Source: Legionella_A sp049239925
GTDB taxonomy: Bacteria; Pseudomonadota; Gammaproteobacteria; Legionellales; Legionellaceae
Length of the DNA stretch: 13,160 bases
Direction of reading: 5' to 3'
Assembly (NCBI GenBank): GCA_049239925.1
Contig: JBMLTO010000044.1
Coordinates: 1 to 13,160 of the forward strand
The translations under genes were made by a program, and so were the position numbers. Each line of letters starts with the position of its first letter. Within the stretch, counting starts at the first letter, position 1. Positions 5,448 through 13,160 of the stretch are shown one piece after another. The notes beneath the pieces are model-generated. The model saw only the letters and a program-made list of their open reading frames with translations, was not told where the DNA came from and made no database searches.

Positions 5448-8213
5448 TCATAAATTTGCTATTTTTTCTTGGTGATGAAGCAATTTTTCTTTAGCGACAG
5501 TTGCCTGTGCTAATTTATCTTGTTCTTTATGGATGATCTCTGCAGGAGCCTTGTCGGTGAATGCTGGATTACTAAGTTTTCCATTGGCCAATGCAATATC
5601 TTTATCCAATTTAGCAATTTCCTTTTGTAACCGTGTTAATTCGGCTGCTTTGTCGATAAGGCCTGCCATCGGAATCAATAGTTCGACATTACCAACCACC
5701 GCTGTTGCTGAAAGTGGTACTTCATGATCGACGGGTAGACAATCGATAGCTGTCAGTTTACACAAACTAATTAATGTATCGTTGTACTTATTGACTCTAG
5801 CTTGCATGGTATCGTTAAGATTACGTAGATAAAGGGGGATATATCTAGCTGGACTAATTGCCATCTCACTCCGGATATTACGTATGGCTTGTACGATTGA
5901 TTTCAACCATTCTAACTCATGTTCAACCGTTTCATTAATTAGTTTATCATCCACTAGAGGGTATTGACTGAGCATAACGGTTTCATCATTCTCATTCGTG
6001 ATTTTGCTGATACGCTGCCATATTTCCTCGGTAATAAAGGGCATTAGCGGGTGAAGAAGCTTAATAATTTGATCGAGAACATGAATGAGCGTACTCTTTG
6101 TGCCACGTTTCATCGATGCAAGAGTTTTCTGATCATGAAGCACGGATTTAGATAATTCTAGATACCAATCGCAATATTCATGCCATACAAATTCATACAA
6201 AGTATTTGCCAATAAATCAAATCGATAGCTAGCAAAATAATGGTGACAGTGGGATTTAACGCGCTGTAGTTTGGATAAAATCCATTCATCTGCAGGACTA
6301 TATTGGAAGGGACCATCGCCAAAATCTATGTGTTCATCATTGCTGCTCAATAACACATAACGCGCGGCGTTCCATAACTTATTACAAAAGTTGCGATACC
6401 CTTCAACGCGACCTAGATCAAAGCGCACTGTGCGTGCATTTGAGGCTAATGAGCAAAACGTGAAACGTAATGCATCAGTGCCGTACGCCGCAATTCCTGT
6501 AGGGAATTGTTTGCGTGTCGCTTTACTAATTTTATCATGGGCTGAGTCAAGCATTAGATTTGTGGTACGCTTAGCGATCAGTTGTTCCAGATCGATGCCA
6601 TCAATAATATCTATAGGATCGAGAACATTACCCTTAGACTTAGACATTTTTTTACCTTCATGGTCACAAACTAAGCCAGTAATAACGATATCTTTAAAAG
6701 GAATTTTTCCAGTGAATTTAATACCCATCATGATCATGCGAGCAACCCAGAAAAATATAATATCAAATCCAGTAAATAAAACAGATGTTGGATAGAATTG
6801 CTCCAGTTCTTTCGTTCGTTCTGGCCAACCAAGAGAAGTAAAAGGCCATAATGCTGAAGAGAACCAGGTATCTAAAACATCTTCATCTTGTTTTAACGAG
6901 ACAGATTGGTCAAGCTTATACTTAAAGCGTACATCGTTTTCACTGTAACCTACATAAACATGTCCATGATTATCATACCAGGCAGGAATACGGTGTCCCC
7001 ACCATAATTGTCGACTGATACACCAATCTTCTATATTCTCCATCCATTGAAAATATGTTTTATCCCAGTTTTCAGGAATGAAGCGGATATCTCCTTTACG
7101 GACAGCTTCAATGGCGGGTTTGGCTAGTGGTTTCGTTTTAACATACCATTGATCGGTAAGTAGTGGCTCAATGATAACATTTGATTTTTCGCCTCTGGGT
7201 ACTTTTAATTTATGTCTTTCAACACTGACCAATAGGCCTAATTTATCAAGATCCGCTACAATTTGTTCGCGGGCAATGAAGCGATCCATGCCTTGATACT
7301 TTATCGGAGCATTTTTATTGATCGTTGCTTTTTTAGTAAGAATATTAATCGAGGGTAGTTGATGGCGTTTACCAATCTCATGATCATTAAAGTCATGAGC
7401 AGGAGTAATCTTAACACAGCCACTACCAAAATCTTGCTCTACGTAGTCATCGGCAATAATCGGTATCTTACGATTACATAAGGGTAATTCAACCTGTTTG
7501 CCAATTAAATGCTGATAACGTCTATCGTCTGGATGGACTGCGACGGCCGTATCACCCAGCAATGTTTCTGGTCGAGTAGTTGCAATAATTATCGATTCAT
7601 CACTATCAACCACTGGGTAGCGAATGTGCCAAAGAAATCCATCTTCTTCTTCAGCGATAACTTCCAAATCTGAAATGGCTGTTCCCAATTTAGGATCCCA
7701 ATTTACCAAACGCGTGCCGCGGTAGATCAGGTCCTCCTCATAGAGTTGGATGAATACTTTTTGTACTGCTGCAGATAAGCCCTCATCCATAGTAAATCGT
7801 TCACGTGTCCAATCTACCGATGAACCGATTCGTCGCATTTGACGGGTAATTTGTCCACCAGATTCTGCTTTCCATTGCCAAACATGTTCTAGAAATTGTT
7901 CGCGACTCATCTCTTTACGCGATAGACCCTGTTTATCAAGCTGGCCCTCAACTACTAATTGGGTAGAAATACCAGCATGGTCGGTACCTGGTTGCCATAA
8001 TGTATATTGCCCCATCATGCGTTGGTAGCGTACAAGTGTATCGATAAGGGTATGCTGAAAACCATGCCCCATATGTAAACTACCAGTTACATTCGGTGGA
8101 GGAAGCATAATACAGAATGGTTGGCCATCACCCGATGGTTTGAAGTAATGATGGTTTTCCCAAATTTTATACGTTTTTTCTTCTATATCGTGCGGGGAAT
8201 AAGTCTTATCCAT
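5448..8213 (-). CDS. valS: Valyl-tRNA synthetase
   Basis: A 921-residue cytosolic class Ia aminoacyl-tRNA synthetase that charges tRNA-Val with valine. The HIGH-type signature reads HMGH at residues 47-50, within PPPNVTGSLHMGHGF. PGTDHAG is at 75-81. The CP1 editing domain that hydrolyses Thr-tRNA-Val carries TTRPETLLGDTAVAV (212-226) and GSGCVKITPAHDF (from 263). WCISRQLWWGHRIPAWY and the KMSKS loop (522-526) complete the catalytic core, an anticodon-binding helical domain follows, and residues about 852-921 form the C-terminal coiled-coil arm typical of ValRS. Length is slightly below that of E. coli ValS, with no truncation visible. ATG 8213 has AGG (plus strand 8221-8223) with a 7-base spacer. 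It lies 84 bases downstream of the RND permease gene on the same strand; that gap holds an inverted repeat which may regulate its translation or processing. Confidence 0.98.
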   Translation of the reverse strand: MDKTYSPHDIEEKTYKIWENHHYFKPSGDGQPFCIMLPPPNVTGSLHMGHGFQHTLIDTLVRYQRMMGQYTLWQPGTDHAGISTQLVVEGQLDKQGLSRKEMSREQFLEHVWQWKAESGGQITRQMRRIGSSVDWTRERFTMDEGLSAAVQKVFIQLYEEDLIYRGTRLVNWDPKLGTAISDLEVIAEEEDGFLWHIRYPVVDSDESIIIATTRPETLLGDTAVAVHPDDRRYQHLIGKQVELPLCNRKIPIIADDYVEQDFGSGCVKITPAHDFNDHEIGKRHQLPSINILTKKATINKNAPIKYQGMDRFIAREQIVADLDKLGLLVSVERHKLKVPRGEKSNVIIEPLLTDQWYVKTKPLAKPAIEAVRKGDIRFIPENWDKTYFQWMENIEDWCISRQLWWGHRIPAWYDNHGHVYVGYSENDVRFKYKLDQSVSLKQDEDVLDTWFSSALWPFTSLGWPERTKELEQFYPTSVLFTGFDIIFFWVARMIMMGIKFTGKIPFKDIVITGLVCDHEGKKMSKSKGNVLDPIDIIDGIDLEQLIAKRTTNLMLDSAHDKISKATRKQFPTGIAAYGTDALRFTFCSLASNARTVRFDLGRVEGYRNFCNKLWNAARYVLLSSNDEHIDFGDGPFQYSPADEWILSKLQRVKSHCHHYFASYRFDLLANTLYEFVWHEYCDWYLELSKSVLHDQKTLASMKRGTKSTLIHVLDQIIKLLHPLMPFITEEIWQRISKITNENDETVMLSQYPLVDDKLINETVEHELEWLKSIVQAIRNIRSEMAISPARYIPLYLRNLNDTMQARVNKYNDTLISLCKLTAIDCLPVDHEVPLSATAVVGNVELLIPMAGLIDKAAELTRLQKEIAKLDKDIALANGKLSNPAFTDKAPAEIIHKEQDKLAQATVAKEKLLHHQEKIANL

Positions 8214-8234
8214 GATTTAACCTGAGAAAATGAG

Positions 8235-8287
8235 AAGTCACGAATTTTACCATACTCAATGAAAGAGAACAGAGTTAATCGTGACTT
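8235..8287 (-). promoter_or_regulatory. Inverted repeat in the valS leader
   Basis: AAGTCACGA (8235-8243) and TCGTGACTT (8279-8287) are exact 9-bp inverted copies with a 35-base loop; two more base pairs form after a single bulge. The element fills most of the 84-base gap between the permease stop and the valS start, and its valS-proximal arm ends 21 bases before the start codon. There is no strong T-run after it on the minus strand, so a simple terminator is unlikely. Possible roles are mRNA processing or stabilisation between cistrons, attenuation, or a binding site. Confidence 0.45.
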
Positions 8288-8297
8288 AGCTGTTCGA

Positions 8298-11200
8298 CTA
8301 TTTGTTTAGTAGAGGTGGTGAATCATCAGCATGAGTGGTGTTATCCTTGCGATGATCGGTTGCTAAATAGGTATACATAGTTGGGACAACAAACAAGGTA
8401 AAGCCTGTTCCTATCAATAAGCCTGTAGCGATGACTAAGCCAATATCGAAGCGGCTTACGGCGCCCGCCCCAGAGGCAATTAATAATGGCAATACGCCAA
8501 AGACCATTGCAGCGGTGGTCATGAGAATCGGTCGCAATCGAATAGCTGCCGCTTCTTCTACTGCAGAACGCTTATCGAGTTGTTTTTGCCGTTGTAGTTG
8601 GTTAGCAAAATCTACAATAAGAATGCCATGCTTGCTAATTAGTCCAATTAATGTAATGAGGCCTACCTGTGTGTATATATTGATACTTGCTGCACCAAGA
8701 TTAAGCGGAATTAATGCACCGCAAATAGACATGGGGACACTTAGTAAAATAATTAACGGATCACGGAAGCTTTCATACTGCGCGCATAAGACCAAGTAAA
8801 TAATGATAATAGCTAGAAAGAACGCAAAAATTAATGAATTGCCTTCTTGGATAAATTGTCTTGATTGACCAGCATAATCATAACTAAAGCCTTTTGGTAG
8901 ACTTTTGTCGGCTTCTTGCTGCAAGAATTTAAGTCCTTGTCCTAGCGTTATTCCTGGTTTAACGATTGCTTGAATAGTTGCTGAGTTTAATTGCTGAAAG
9001 TGAGTCAATGCATTAGCTTCTGTTTTCATGGTTGGGGTAACTATTGTTGATAGTGGCACCATATTACCCATTGGTGTACGTAAATAGATTTGTCCAAGTT
9101 GTTGGGGCGTCAAGCGATAGGCCCTATCAATTTGAGGTATGACTTGATAACTTCGGCCTTGTAAGTCAAAAAAATTAACATAGCCACCTGATAATGCACT
9201 GGCTAGACTAGCACCGATTGCTTTCATATCAATGCCTAGGTCAGCAGCTTTAGCTCGATTGATCTTTAATTCGATTTCAGGTTGATTAAAGCGTAGACTA
9301 TTATCTAAATATACAAACAAGCCACTTTGCTTGGCTTTCTTTAGCATATCGTCAGAGACGTCCAAAAGACTTTGAAAGTCATTCGTTGTTTTTATTACAA
9401 ATTGTACTGGTGTTCCGCTGCCTCCACCTGGTAAAGGGGGAGGAATGACTGCAAATGTTTTCAGTCCACTCACCTCATCAAGTGCTTTTTGTAAAGGCGC
9501 TTTGAGTTTAGATTGTGTTCTGCTGCGTTGGTCCCAGGGACGTAATACCATGCCTGAGATAGGTTTGGATGTGTTAATAGTAAAATAATGCTCTGTTTCA
9601 GGAAAACTTTTGTAAATAGCATCAAATGATTTGGTGAAGTGTTCTATATAGTTTAATGTAGCAAACTGTGGCGAATTGCCAATCACAAAAAAGAAACCTT
9701 GGTCTTCTTCAGGTGCTGTTTCTGCTGCTGTTTTACTATATAAGTAGGGAAGCATCATTAAAACTACGGCAGCCATGACTACAATGACCAATCGTGTATC
9801 AAGTAAATTATGCAAAGCAGATTGATATTTTATACGTAATTTTTCAAAAATATTATCAATAATAATAACAAAATGATTTTTTCCTATGTCAGCAGACAAT
9901 ATTTTTGAACACATCATGGGTGATAACGTTAAAGCAATTACACCAGAAATAATCACTGCACAAGCTAAAGTAAATGCAAATTCTTTAAATAAAGCGCCAG
10001 TAAGGCCATTCATGAAACCAATAGGAGCATATACTGCGGCAAGTGTGATCGTCATTGCTATCACTGGGGTTGTTATTTCTCGTGCACCAATGATCGCCGC
10101 TTCGAACGGGTTATGGCCTTCTTCAATATGTCGATGAATATTTTCGACGACGACAATAGCATCGTCAACAACCAAGCCAATTGCTAAAACAAATGCTAAT
10201 AGTGTTAATAGATTGATAGAATATCCTAAAAATAACATGAGGGTTGCTACACCAACCAGTGATAGGGGTATTGTGACAATTGGTATCAGTACAGAGCGCA
10301 GCGACCCTAAAAACAGGAATATCACTACTATGACAATAACTGCTGCCTCAAAAATAGTTTTTACTACTTCCTTGATAGAAGCTCTAATAAAGTCGGTAGC
10401 GTCATAGACAATAGTACCATGTAATGAGGGTGGAAATTGGCGCTGTATATCAGGAAAAGCAGCTCGTGCATTGCTAATAACCGTTAATGGATTTGCTGTA
10501 GGGGTAGGCGTAATACCTATAAAAACAGCTTTTTTACCATCAAATGTTACTGATGAATCATAATTTTGTGAGCCTAATTTGACACGGCCAATATCTCGAA
10601 GGCGAACAATAGAGTCGCCTTGATTGCGGATGATAAGATTTTCGAAATCGCTAACATTATCAATATTCGTTTGTGCTTTAACATTGATTGCTACGTATTC
10701 GCCTTTGGTATTTCCTGCTGCTGTTAAAAAGTTATTATTACCCAATATGTTAAATACATCGGCTGGGGCAATGTTTAAAGCTGACATCTTCACCGGATCT
10801 AAAAATATCCTCATGGCGTAGGTTTGTCCACCCAGTAATTCAGCTTGGGCGACGCCATCTACTGTTTGTAACTGTGGTTGGACGACACGTATTGCATAGT
10901 CAGTAATTTGTTGCGGGGTCATTTCAGTACTATCAAGACTAATGTAAAGTAAATGGCTGGCCGTATCAGAGACTTTAATAATCACCGGTTGTTGCGCTTC
11001 TGGTGGTAATTTATTTTTAGTTTGTTGTACTTTGCTCATGACGTCAGTAAATGCTACTTGTGGATCGACGTTTAGCTTAACATTCATTGTAATAGTGCTC
11101 AGTCCTTGGATGCTACTCGAACTGATATAATCAATGCCTTCTGCACTTGAAATAGCTGCTTCAAGAGGAGTGGTAATAAACCCGGCGATCAATTTAGCAT

Positions 11201-11363
11201 CAGCTCCAGGATAAGCTGTGGTTACGGTAATGATGGTATTGTCCATCCGGGGAAACTGTCTTATTTGAATCGATAATAGCGAGTTAATGCCAAATAACAA
11301 AATCAAAAGGCTTATTATGGTTGCTAGTACCGGTCGTTTAATATAAAGGTCAGTAAATTTCAT
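8298..11363 (-). CDS. RND multidrug efflux permease (HAE1/AcrB-like)
   Basis: A 1021-residue inner-membrane permease of the hydrophobe/amphiphile efflux RND family, which uses the proton gradient to expel toxic compounds as a trimer. It has the usual duplicated plan: TM1 at about residues 12-32, a large periplasmic loop, a block of TM segments from about 338 to 485, a second TM near 525-545, a second periplasmic loop, and a final TM block. Proton-relay residues are seen: adjacent D400 and D401 in IGLVVDDAIVVVEN (TM4) and K911 in LIGLISKHGILIVDFAN (TM10). The PPPLPGGGSGTPVQFV segment is the glycine-rich loop of the porter domain. It starts at ATG 11363 with TCCT (11370-11373; AGGA on the coding strand) 6 bases away. 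It lies 93 bases after the adaptor gene and almost certainly forms a pump with it. No outer-membrane factor is nearby, so a TolC homologue elsewhere is expected. Confidence 0.95.
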   Translation of the reverse strand: MKFTDLYIKRPVLATIISLLILLFGINSLLSIQIRQFPRMDNTIITVTTAYPGADAKLIAGFITTPLEAAISSAEGIDYISSSSIQGLSTITMNVKLNVDPQVAFTDVMSKVQQTKNKLPPEAQQPVIIKVSDTASHLLYISLDSTEMTPQQITDYAIRVVQPQLQTVDGVAQAELLGGQTYAMRIFLDPVKMSALNIAPADVFNILGNNNFLTAAGNTKGEYVAINVKAQTNIDNVSDFENLIIRNQGDSIVRLRDIGRVKLGSQNYDSSVTFDGKKAVFIGITPTPTANPLTVISNARAAFPDIQRQFPPSLHGTIVYDATDFIRASIKEVVKTIFEAAVIVIVVIFLFLGSLRSVLIPIVTIPLSLVGVATLMLFLGYSINLLTLLAFVLAIGLVVDDAIVVVENIHRHIEEGHNPFEAAIIGAREITTPVIAMTITLAAVYAPIGFMNGLTGALFKEFAFTLACAVIISGVIALTLSPMMCSKILSADIGKNHFVIIIDNIFEKLRIKYQSALHNLLDTRLVIVVMAAVVLMMLPYLYSKTAAETAPEEDQGFFFVIGNSPQFATLNYIEHFTKSFDAIYKSFPETEHYFTINTSKPISGMVLRPWDQRSRTQSKLKAPLQKALDEVSGLKTFAVIPPPLPGGGSGTPVQFVIKTTNDFQSLLDVSDDMLKKAKQSGLFVYLDNSLRFNQPEIELKINRAKAADLGIDMKAIGASLASALSGGYVNFFDLQGRSYQVIPQIDRAYRLTPQQLGQIYLRTPMGNMVPLSTIVTPTMKTEANALTHFQQLNSATIQAIVKPGITLGQGLKFLQQEADKSLPKGFSYDYAGQSRQFIQEGNSLIFAFFLAIIIIYLVLCAQYESFRDPLIILLSVPMSICGALIPLNLGAASINIYTQVGLITLIGLISKHGILIVDFANQLQRQKQLDKRSAVEEAAAIRLRPILMTTAAMVFGVLPLLIASGAGAVSRFDIGLVIATGLLIGTGFTLFVVPTMYTYLATDHRKDNTTHADDSPPLLNK

Positions 11364-11391
11364 TGTTTATCCTGATAATAAGGCTGCAATT

Positions 11392-11433
11392 TAGTCATCA
11401 TTGCAAGGCATGATAGAGTCGCAATGATGGCTA
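11392..11433 (-). promoter_or_regulatory. Stem-loop between adaptor and permease genes
   Basis: CATCATTGC (11396-11404) and GCAATGATG (11421-11429) are perfect inverted repeats with a 16-base loop. After one unmatched position the stem continues with TAG (11392-11394) pairing to CTA (11431-11433), giving 12 pairs in 13 positions. It lies in the 93-base gap between the two pump genes and has no T-run after it. It could partly terminate or stabilise the messenger and so set different adaptor and permease levels. Confidence 0.5.
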
Positions 11434-11456
11434 GATAGGTTGACGCATCTTGGTTA

Positions 11457-12713
11457 TTAATCGCTGAGTTTCATTGGGTTCGTGGCATAGTTAAATTGCT
11501 CATGATTGCTAATGACCACTTGTGTATCATCTTGCAACTTCAACTCACCTGCAGCAACAATAAGGTCGCCTGGCTTGACGCCATGTTTAATCACTGTGTA
11601 ATTACCTTGTTGATCACCTATGCTGACGAATACGCGTTTTACTGTGAGAATTTCTTTTCCATCTGGATTTTTTTGTCCTTGCTTGTGGATAACAAATACT
11701 GAATTGCCATACAGGCTATACGAAATGGCTGTGGTTGGTAATACCACTACATTAGGTAGGGATTCTTGTTCAATTTCAATACTAGCAAACATACCTGGGA
11801 TAAAATTAAAATCATGTATATTATGTTTGGTATTCTGAGCACTATTACAATAAACCAATGTTTTTCTTTCCGCGCTGTCTTTTTTAATCGTTAGTAAAGA
11901 ACTATGAACTGGATCTTTTAGCGCTTCGCTTGGACAATTAGGGACGGTAGCTTGGACTTGTATATTATGGGTATTGGTATCAACTTTAGAATTAATAGCA
12001 GTAATTTTCCCATTAAAAACAAGGTTTGGATTTTGTTCGACTGTAAATCTGATGTCTTGATTGACTTGTAATTGCTTGCGCATTTGTTCTGGCATATAAA
12101 AATTGAGGTACAATGGATCAAGTGATTGCAAAGATACAATACTGGTTTGGCCTGGATTCATATACTGTCCTAAATTTACCTGACGGATTCCTAATTGACC
12201 TGCAAATGGAGCAGTAATATGTTTCTGGCGAATGAGTGCTTCTGTTTTATCGACATTTGCTTGTGCTTGAGCTTGTTTGGCTCTAGCTTCATCGACGTTA
12301 GAACTTGCTGTCGCACCGCGTTTAGATAAATCCAGCTGCCGTTTGTAATTCAAATTTTGCAGAGCTAATTCTGATTGGTTTGATTTTAAAGTTGCTTGTT
12401 CAACAGTATCATCAATATCTACGAGTGGCGCACCTTGTTCAACATATTGACCTGAATGAAAATATAAATTGACAATATTGCCCGGTACCTGAGCACTTAA
12501 ATCGACTCCATTAAGAGCACTAAAATTACCGACAGCAGCTAAACGGGGATGCCATGTTTGTTGACTCGCGGTTACAGCGGTGACCGAAACTGCCGGGGGA
12601 TGATAATTAGCAAAAAAGCGTTTGATCATGAAACTTTTGAACAGGTTAAATCCTATAACTCCACCAAATATGATAGATAAAGCTACCATCATAATGGTCA
12701 TGCGGTTTTTCAT
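11457..12713 (-). CDS. RND efflux periplasmic adaptor (membrane fusion protein)
   Basis: A 418-residue HlyD/AcrA-type adaptor linking the RND permease to an outer-membrane channel. Residues 7-24 form an uncleaved membrane anchor or signal segment; no lipobox is obvious. Then come the membrane-proximal strand, a biotinyl-lipoyl half (VPGNIVNLYFHSGQYVEQG, about 77-95), an alpha-helical hairpin (about 103-163), the second lipoyl half (ITAPFAGQLGIRQVNLGQYM, about 166-185), a beta-barrel domain and the membrane-proximal C-terminus. Unusual: about 40 extra residues (about 259-303) with two cysteines, C260 and C289, lie inside the beta-barrel before the conserved PGMFA (306-310). A disulphide in the periplasm is possible. 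ATG 12713 has an AGGA ribosome binding site with a 6-base spacer. It is first in the efflux operon, followed by the permease. Confidence 0.94.
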   Translation of the reverse strand: MKNRMTIMMVALSIIFGGVIGFNLFKSFMIKRFFANYHPPAVSVTAVTASQQTWHPRLAAVGNFSALNGVDLSAQVPGNIVNLYFHSGQYVEQGAPLVDIDDTVEQATLKSNQSELALQNLNYKRQLDLSKRGATASSNVDEARAKQAQAQANVDKTEALIRQKHITAPFAGQLGIRQVNLGQYMNPGQTSIVSLQSLDPLYLNFYMPEQMRKQLQVNQDIRFTVEQNPNLVFNGKITAINSKVDTNTHNIQVQATVPNCPSEALKDPVHSSLLTIKKDSAERKTLVYCNSAQNTKHNIHDFNFIPGMFASIEIEQESLPNVVVLPTTAISYSLYGNSVFVIHKQGQKNPDGKEILTVKRVFVSIGDQQGNYTVIKHGVKPGDLIVAAGELKLQDDTQVVISNHEQFNYATNPMKLSD

Positions 12714-12771
12714 GGTTCATCCTTTGAATGATATCAATAAATAATAAAAACTTTTTCTCATGCAAGATCCG

Positions 12772-12799
12772 AGTGTAGCTTAAAATGGGTTTTGGTCAA
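12772..12799 (-). promoter_or_regulatory. Probable sigma-70 promoter of the efflux operon
   Basis: On the minus strand TTGACC (plus 12794-12799, five of six -35 positions) is followed after 16 bases by TACACT (plus 12772-12777, four of six -10 positions). The predicted start near 12765 gives a leader of about 50 bases before the adaptor ATG at 12713. It is the best-placed promoter match in the gap. Confidence 0.5.
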
Positions 12800-12894
12800 A
12801 TGAAATGATTAAAATTAGGCGTTCTACATAAGAGATTTTTGGCATCAGCAGACATCTTTGTTATCATCTTTTTTCTTGCAAAAACAGATGAGTC

Positions 12895-12925
12895 CATATA
12901 AGTAGGCGGGAGGATGAATTGTCAA
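12895..12925 (-). promoter_or_regulatory. Second, distal promoter candidate for the efflux operon
   Basis: On the minus strand a perfect -35 hexamer TTGACA (plus 12920-12925) is followed by TATATG (plus 12895-12900, four of six -10 positions) at a long spacing of 19 bases. It would give a leader of about 175 bases. Less likely than the proximal candidate because of the spacing. Confidence 0.28.
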
Positions 12926-13029
12926 CACGCCCTAATAAGCGATTTCTAGTGGGCACAACTATCTATCATAAAAATTTTTTAACGGATCTGCTATGCTGCA
13001 AACGCTAGATTCGTAACACGGCTGTCGCA

Positions 13030-13158
13030 TTAAAATTTAATCAATCTGTTGTGGGTTTGGCCTTTGCCCAACAATAACGTATTGAAATCCAAGGTTACAG
13101 CTAAAAATCCTTGCCAAAATACAGTCATTGGATAGCCTATGCGCTCAAGGAATTTTAT
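13030..13158 (-). CDS. Possible C-terminal end of an unidentified gene, cut by window edge
   Basis: One minus-strand frame is open from the window edge for 42 codons to a TAA at 13030-13032; the other two minus frames stop within 15 bases of the edge. The fragment contains a hydrophobic segment (MTVFWQGFLAVTLDFNTLLL) and a basic end (NRLIKF), as in a protein with a C-terminal membrane helix. If real, the gene would be the next one upstream of the efflux operon in the same orientation. I do not recognise the family, and an open frame of this length may be chance. Confidence 0.3.
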   Translation of the reverse strand: MKFLERIGYPMTVFWQGFLAVTLDFNTLLLGKGQTHNRLIKF

Positions 13159-13160
13159 AC

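Larger units (their letters stand above)
12714..13029. other. Upstream region of the efflux operon
   Basis: No protein gene is seen here. The stretch is AT-rich next to the adaptor start and contains two promoter candidates pointing at the efflux operon, listed separately. No clear operator palindrome, riboswitch or divergent regulator gene was found. An AT-rich tract (12968-12979) lies on the far side, near the stop of the possible minus-strand ORF at the window edge. Confidence 0.6.

Noticed and set aside
8206..8253. A 15-codon minus-strand frame (two valine codons) overlapping the valS start, possibly a valine leader peptide
   Set aside because: It has no proper ribosome binding site and no run of valine codons, and no terminator/antiterminator pair is visible.
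9886..10137. Several plus-strand ORFs of 60-130 codons inside the permease, valS and adaptor genes
   Set aside because: All are antisense to well-supported coding sequences and have no domain or ribosome-binding-site support.

Overview
The window looks like chromosomal DNA of an AT-rich gammaproteobacterium, most probably an intracellular or protist-associated member of the Legionellales (Legionella/Coxiella/Rickettsiella-like). This is inferred from the low G+C coding style, the RND pump, OPT transporter and ValRS sequence types, and a large 30-residue-repeat protein of a kind I associate with that order. No rRNA or tRNA gene, CRISPR array or complete transposase gene was recognised.

Left part (1-470): no convincing protein gene. 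The first 51 bases fold exactly like domain VI of a bacterial group II intron, including a bulged adenosine 7 nt from a terminal AT, so the window seems to open on the 3' end of a group II intron whose body lies upstream. A second, poorer sequence with the same 3' architecture lies near 274-302 inside a G+C-rich island (57% over 181-300, against 25% over 121-180). An AT-rich stretch with a plausible sigma-70 promoter follows.

471-2228 (+): a protein of unknown function made of seven exact 30-residue alpha-helical repeats, a conserved-looking C-terminal domain, a nine-serine run and a short tail. It is a candidate secreted effector, but this is inference. An elaborate stem-loop lies just downstream. 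Then come, on the same strand, a short-chain dehydrogenase/reductase of the sepiapterin/benzil reductase type (2414-3175) and an OPT-family oligopeptide transporter (3400-5397). Two very small ORFs (2228-2341 and 3242-3337) are recorded with low confidence.

5398-12713 (- strand): the OPT gene and valS converge on a strong symmetrical hairpin at 5417-5439. Reading leftward, the minus-strand cluster is: periplasmic adaptor (12713-11457), RND inner-membrane permease (11363-8298), valyl-tRNA synthetase valS (8213-5448). Adaptor and permease would form the inner-membrane and periplasmic parts of a tripartite efflux pump; no TolC-like outer-membrane channel or regulator is in the window. Both gaps within this cluster carry a 9-bp perfect inverted repeat, suggesting that expression is adjusted between cistrons. 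A good sigma-70-like promoter lies 59 bases upstream of the adaptor.

Right end (12714-13160): mostly non-coding promoter region, with a possible C-terminal fragment of an unidentified minus-strand gene running off the window edge.
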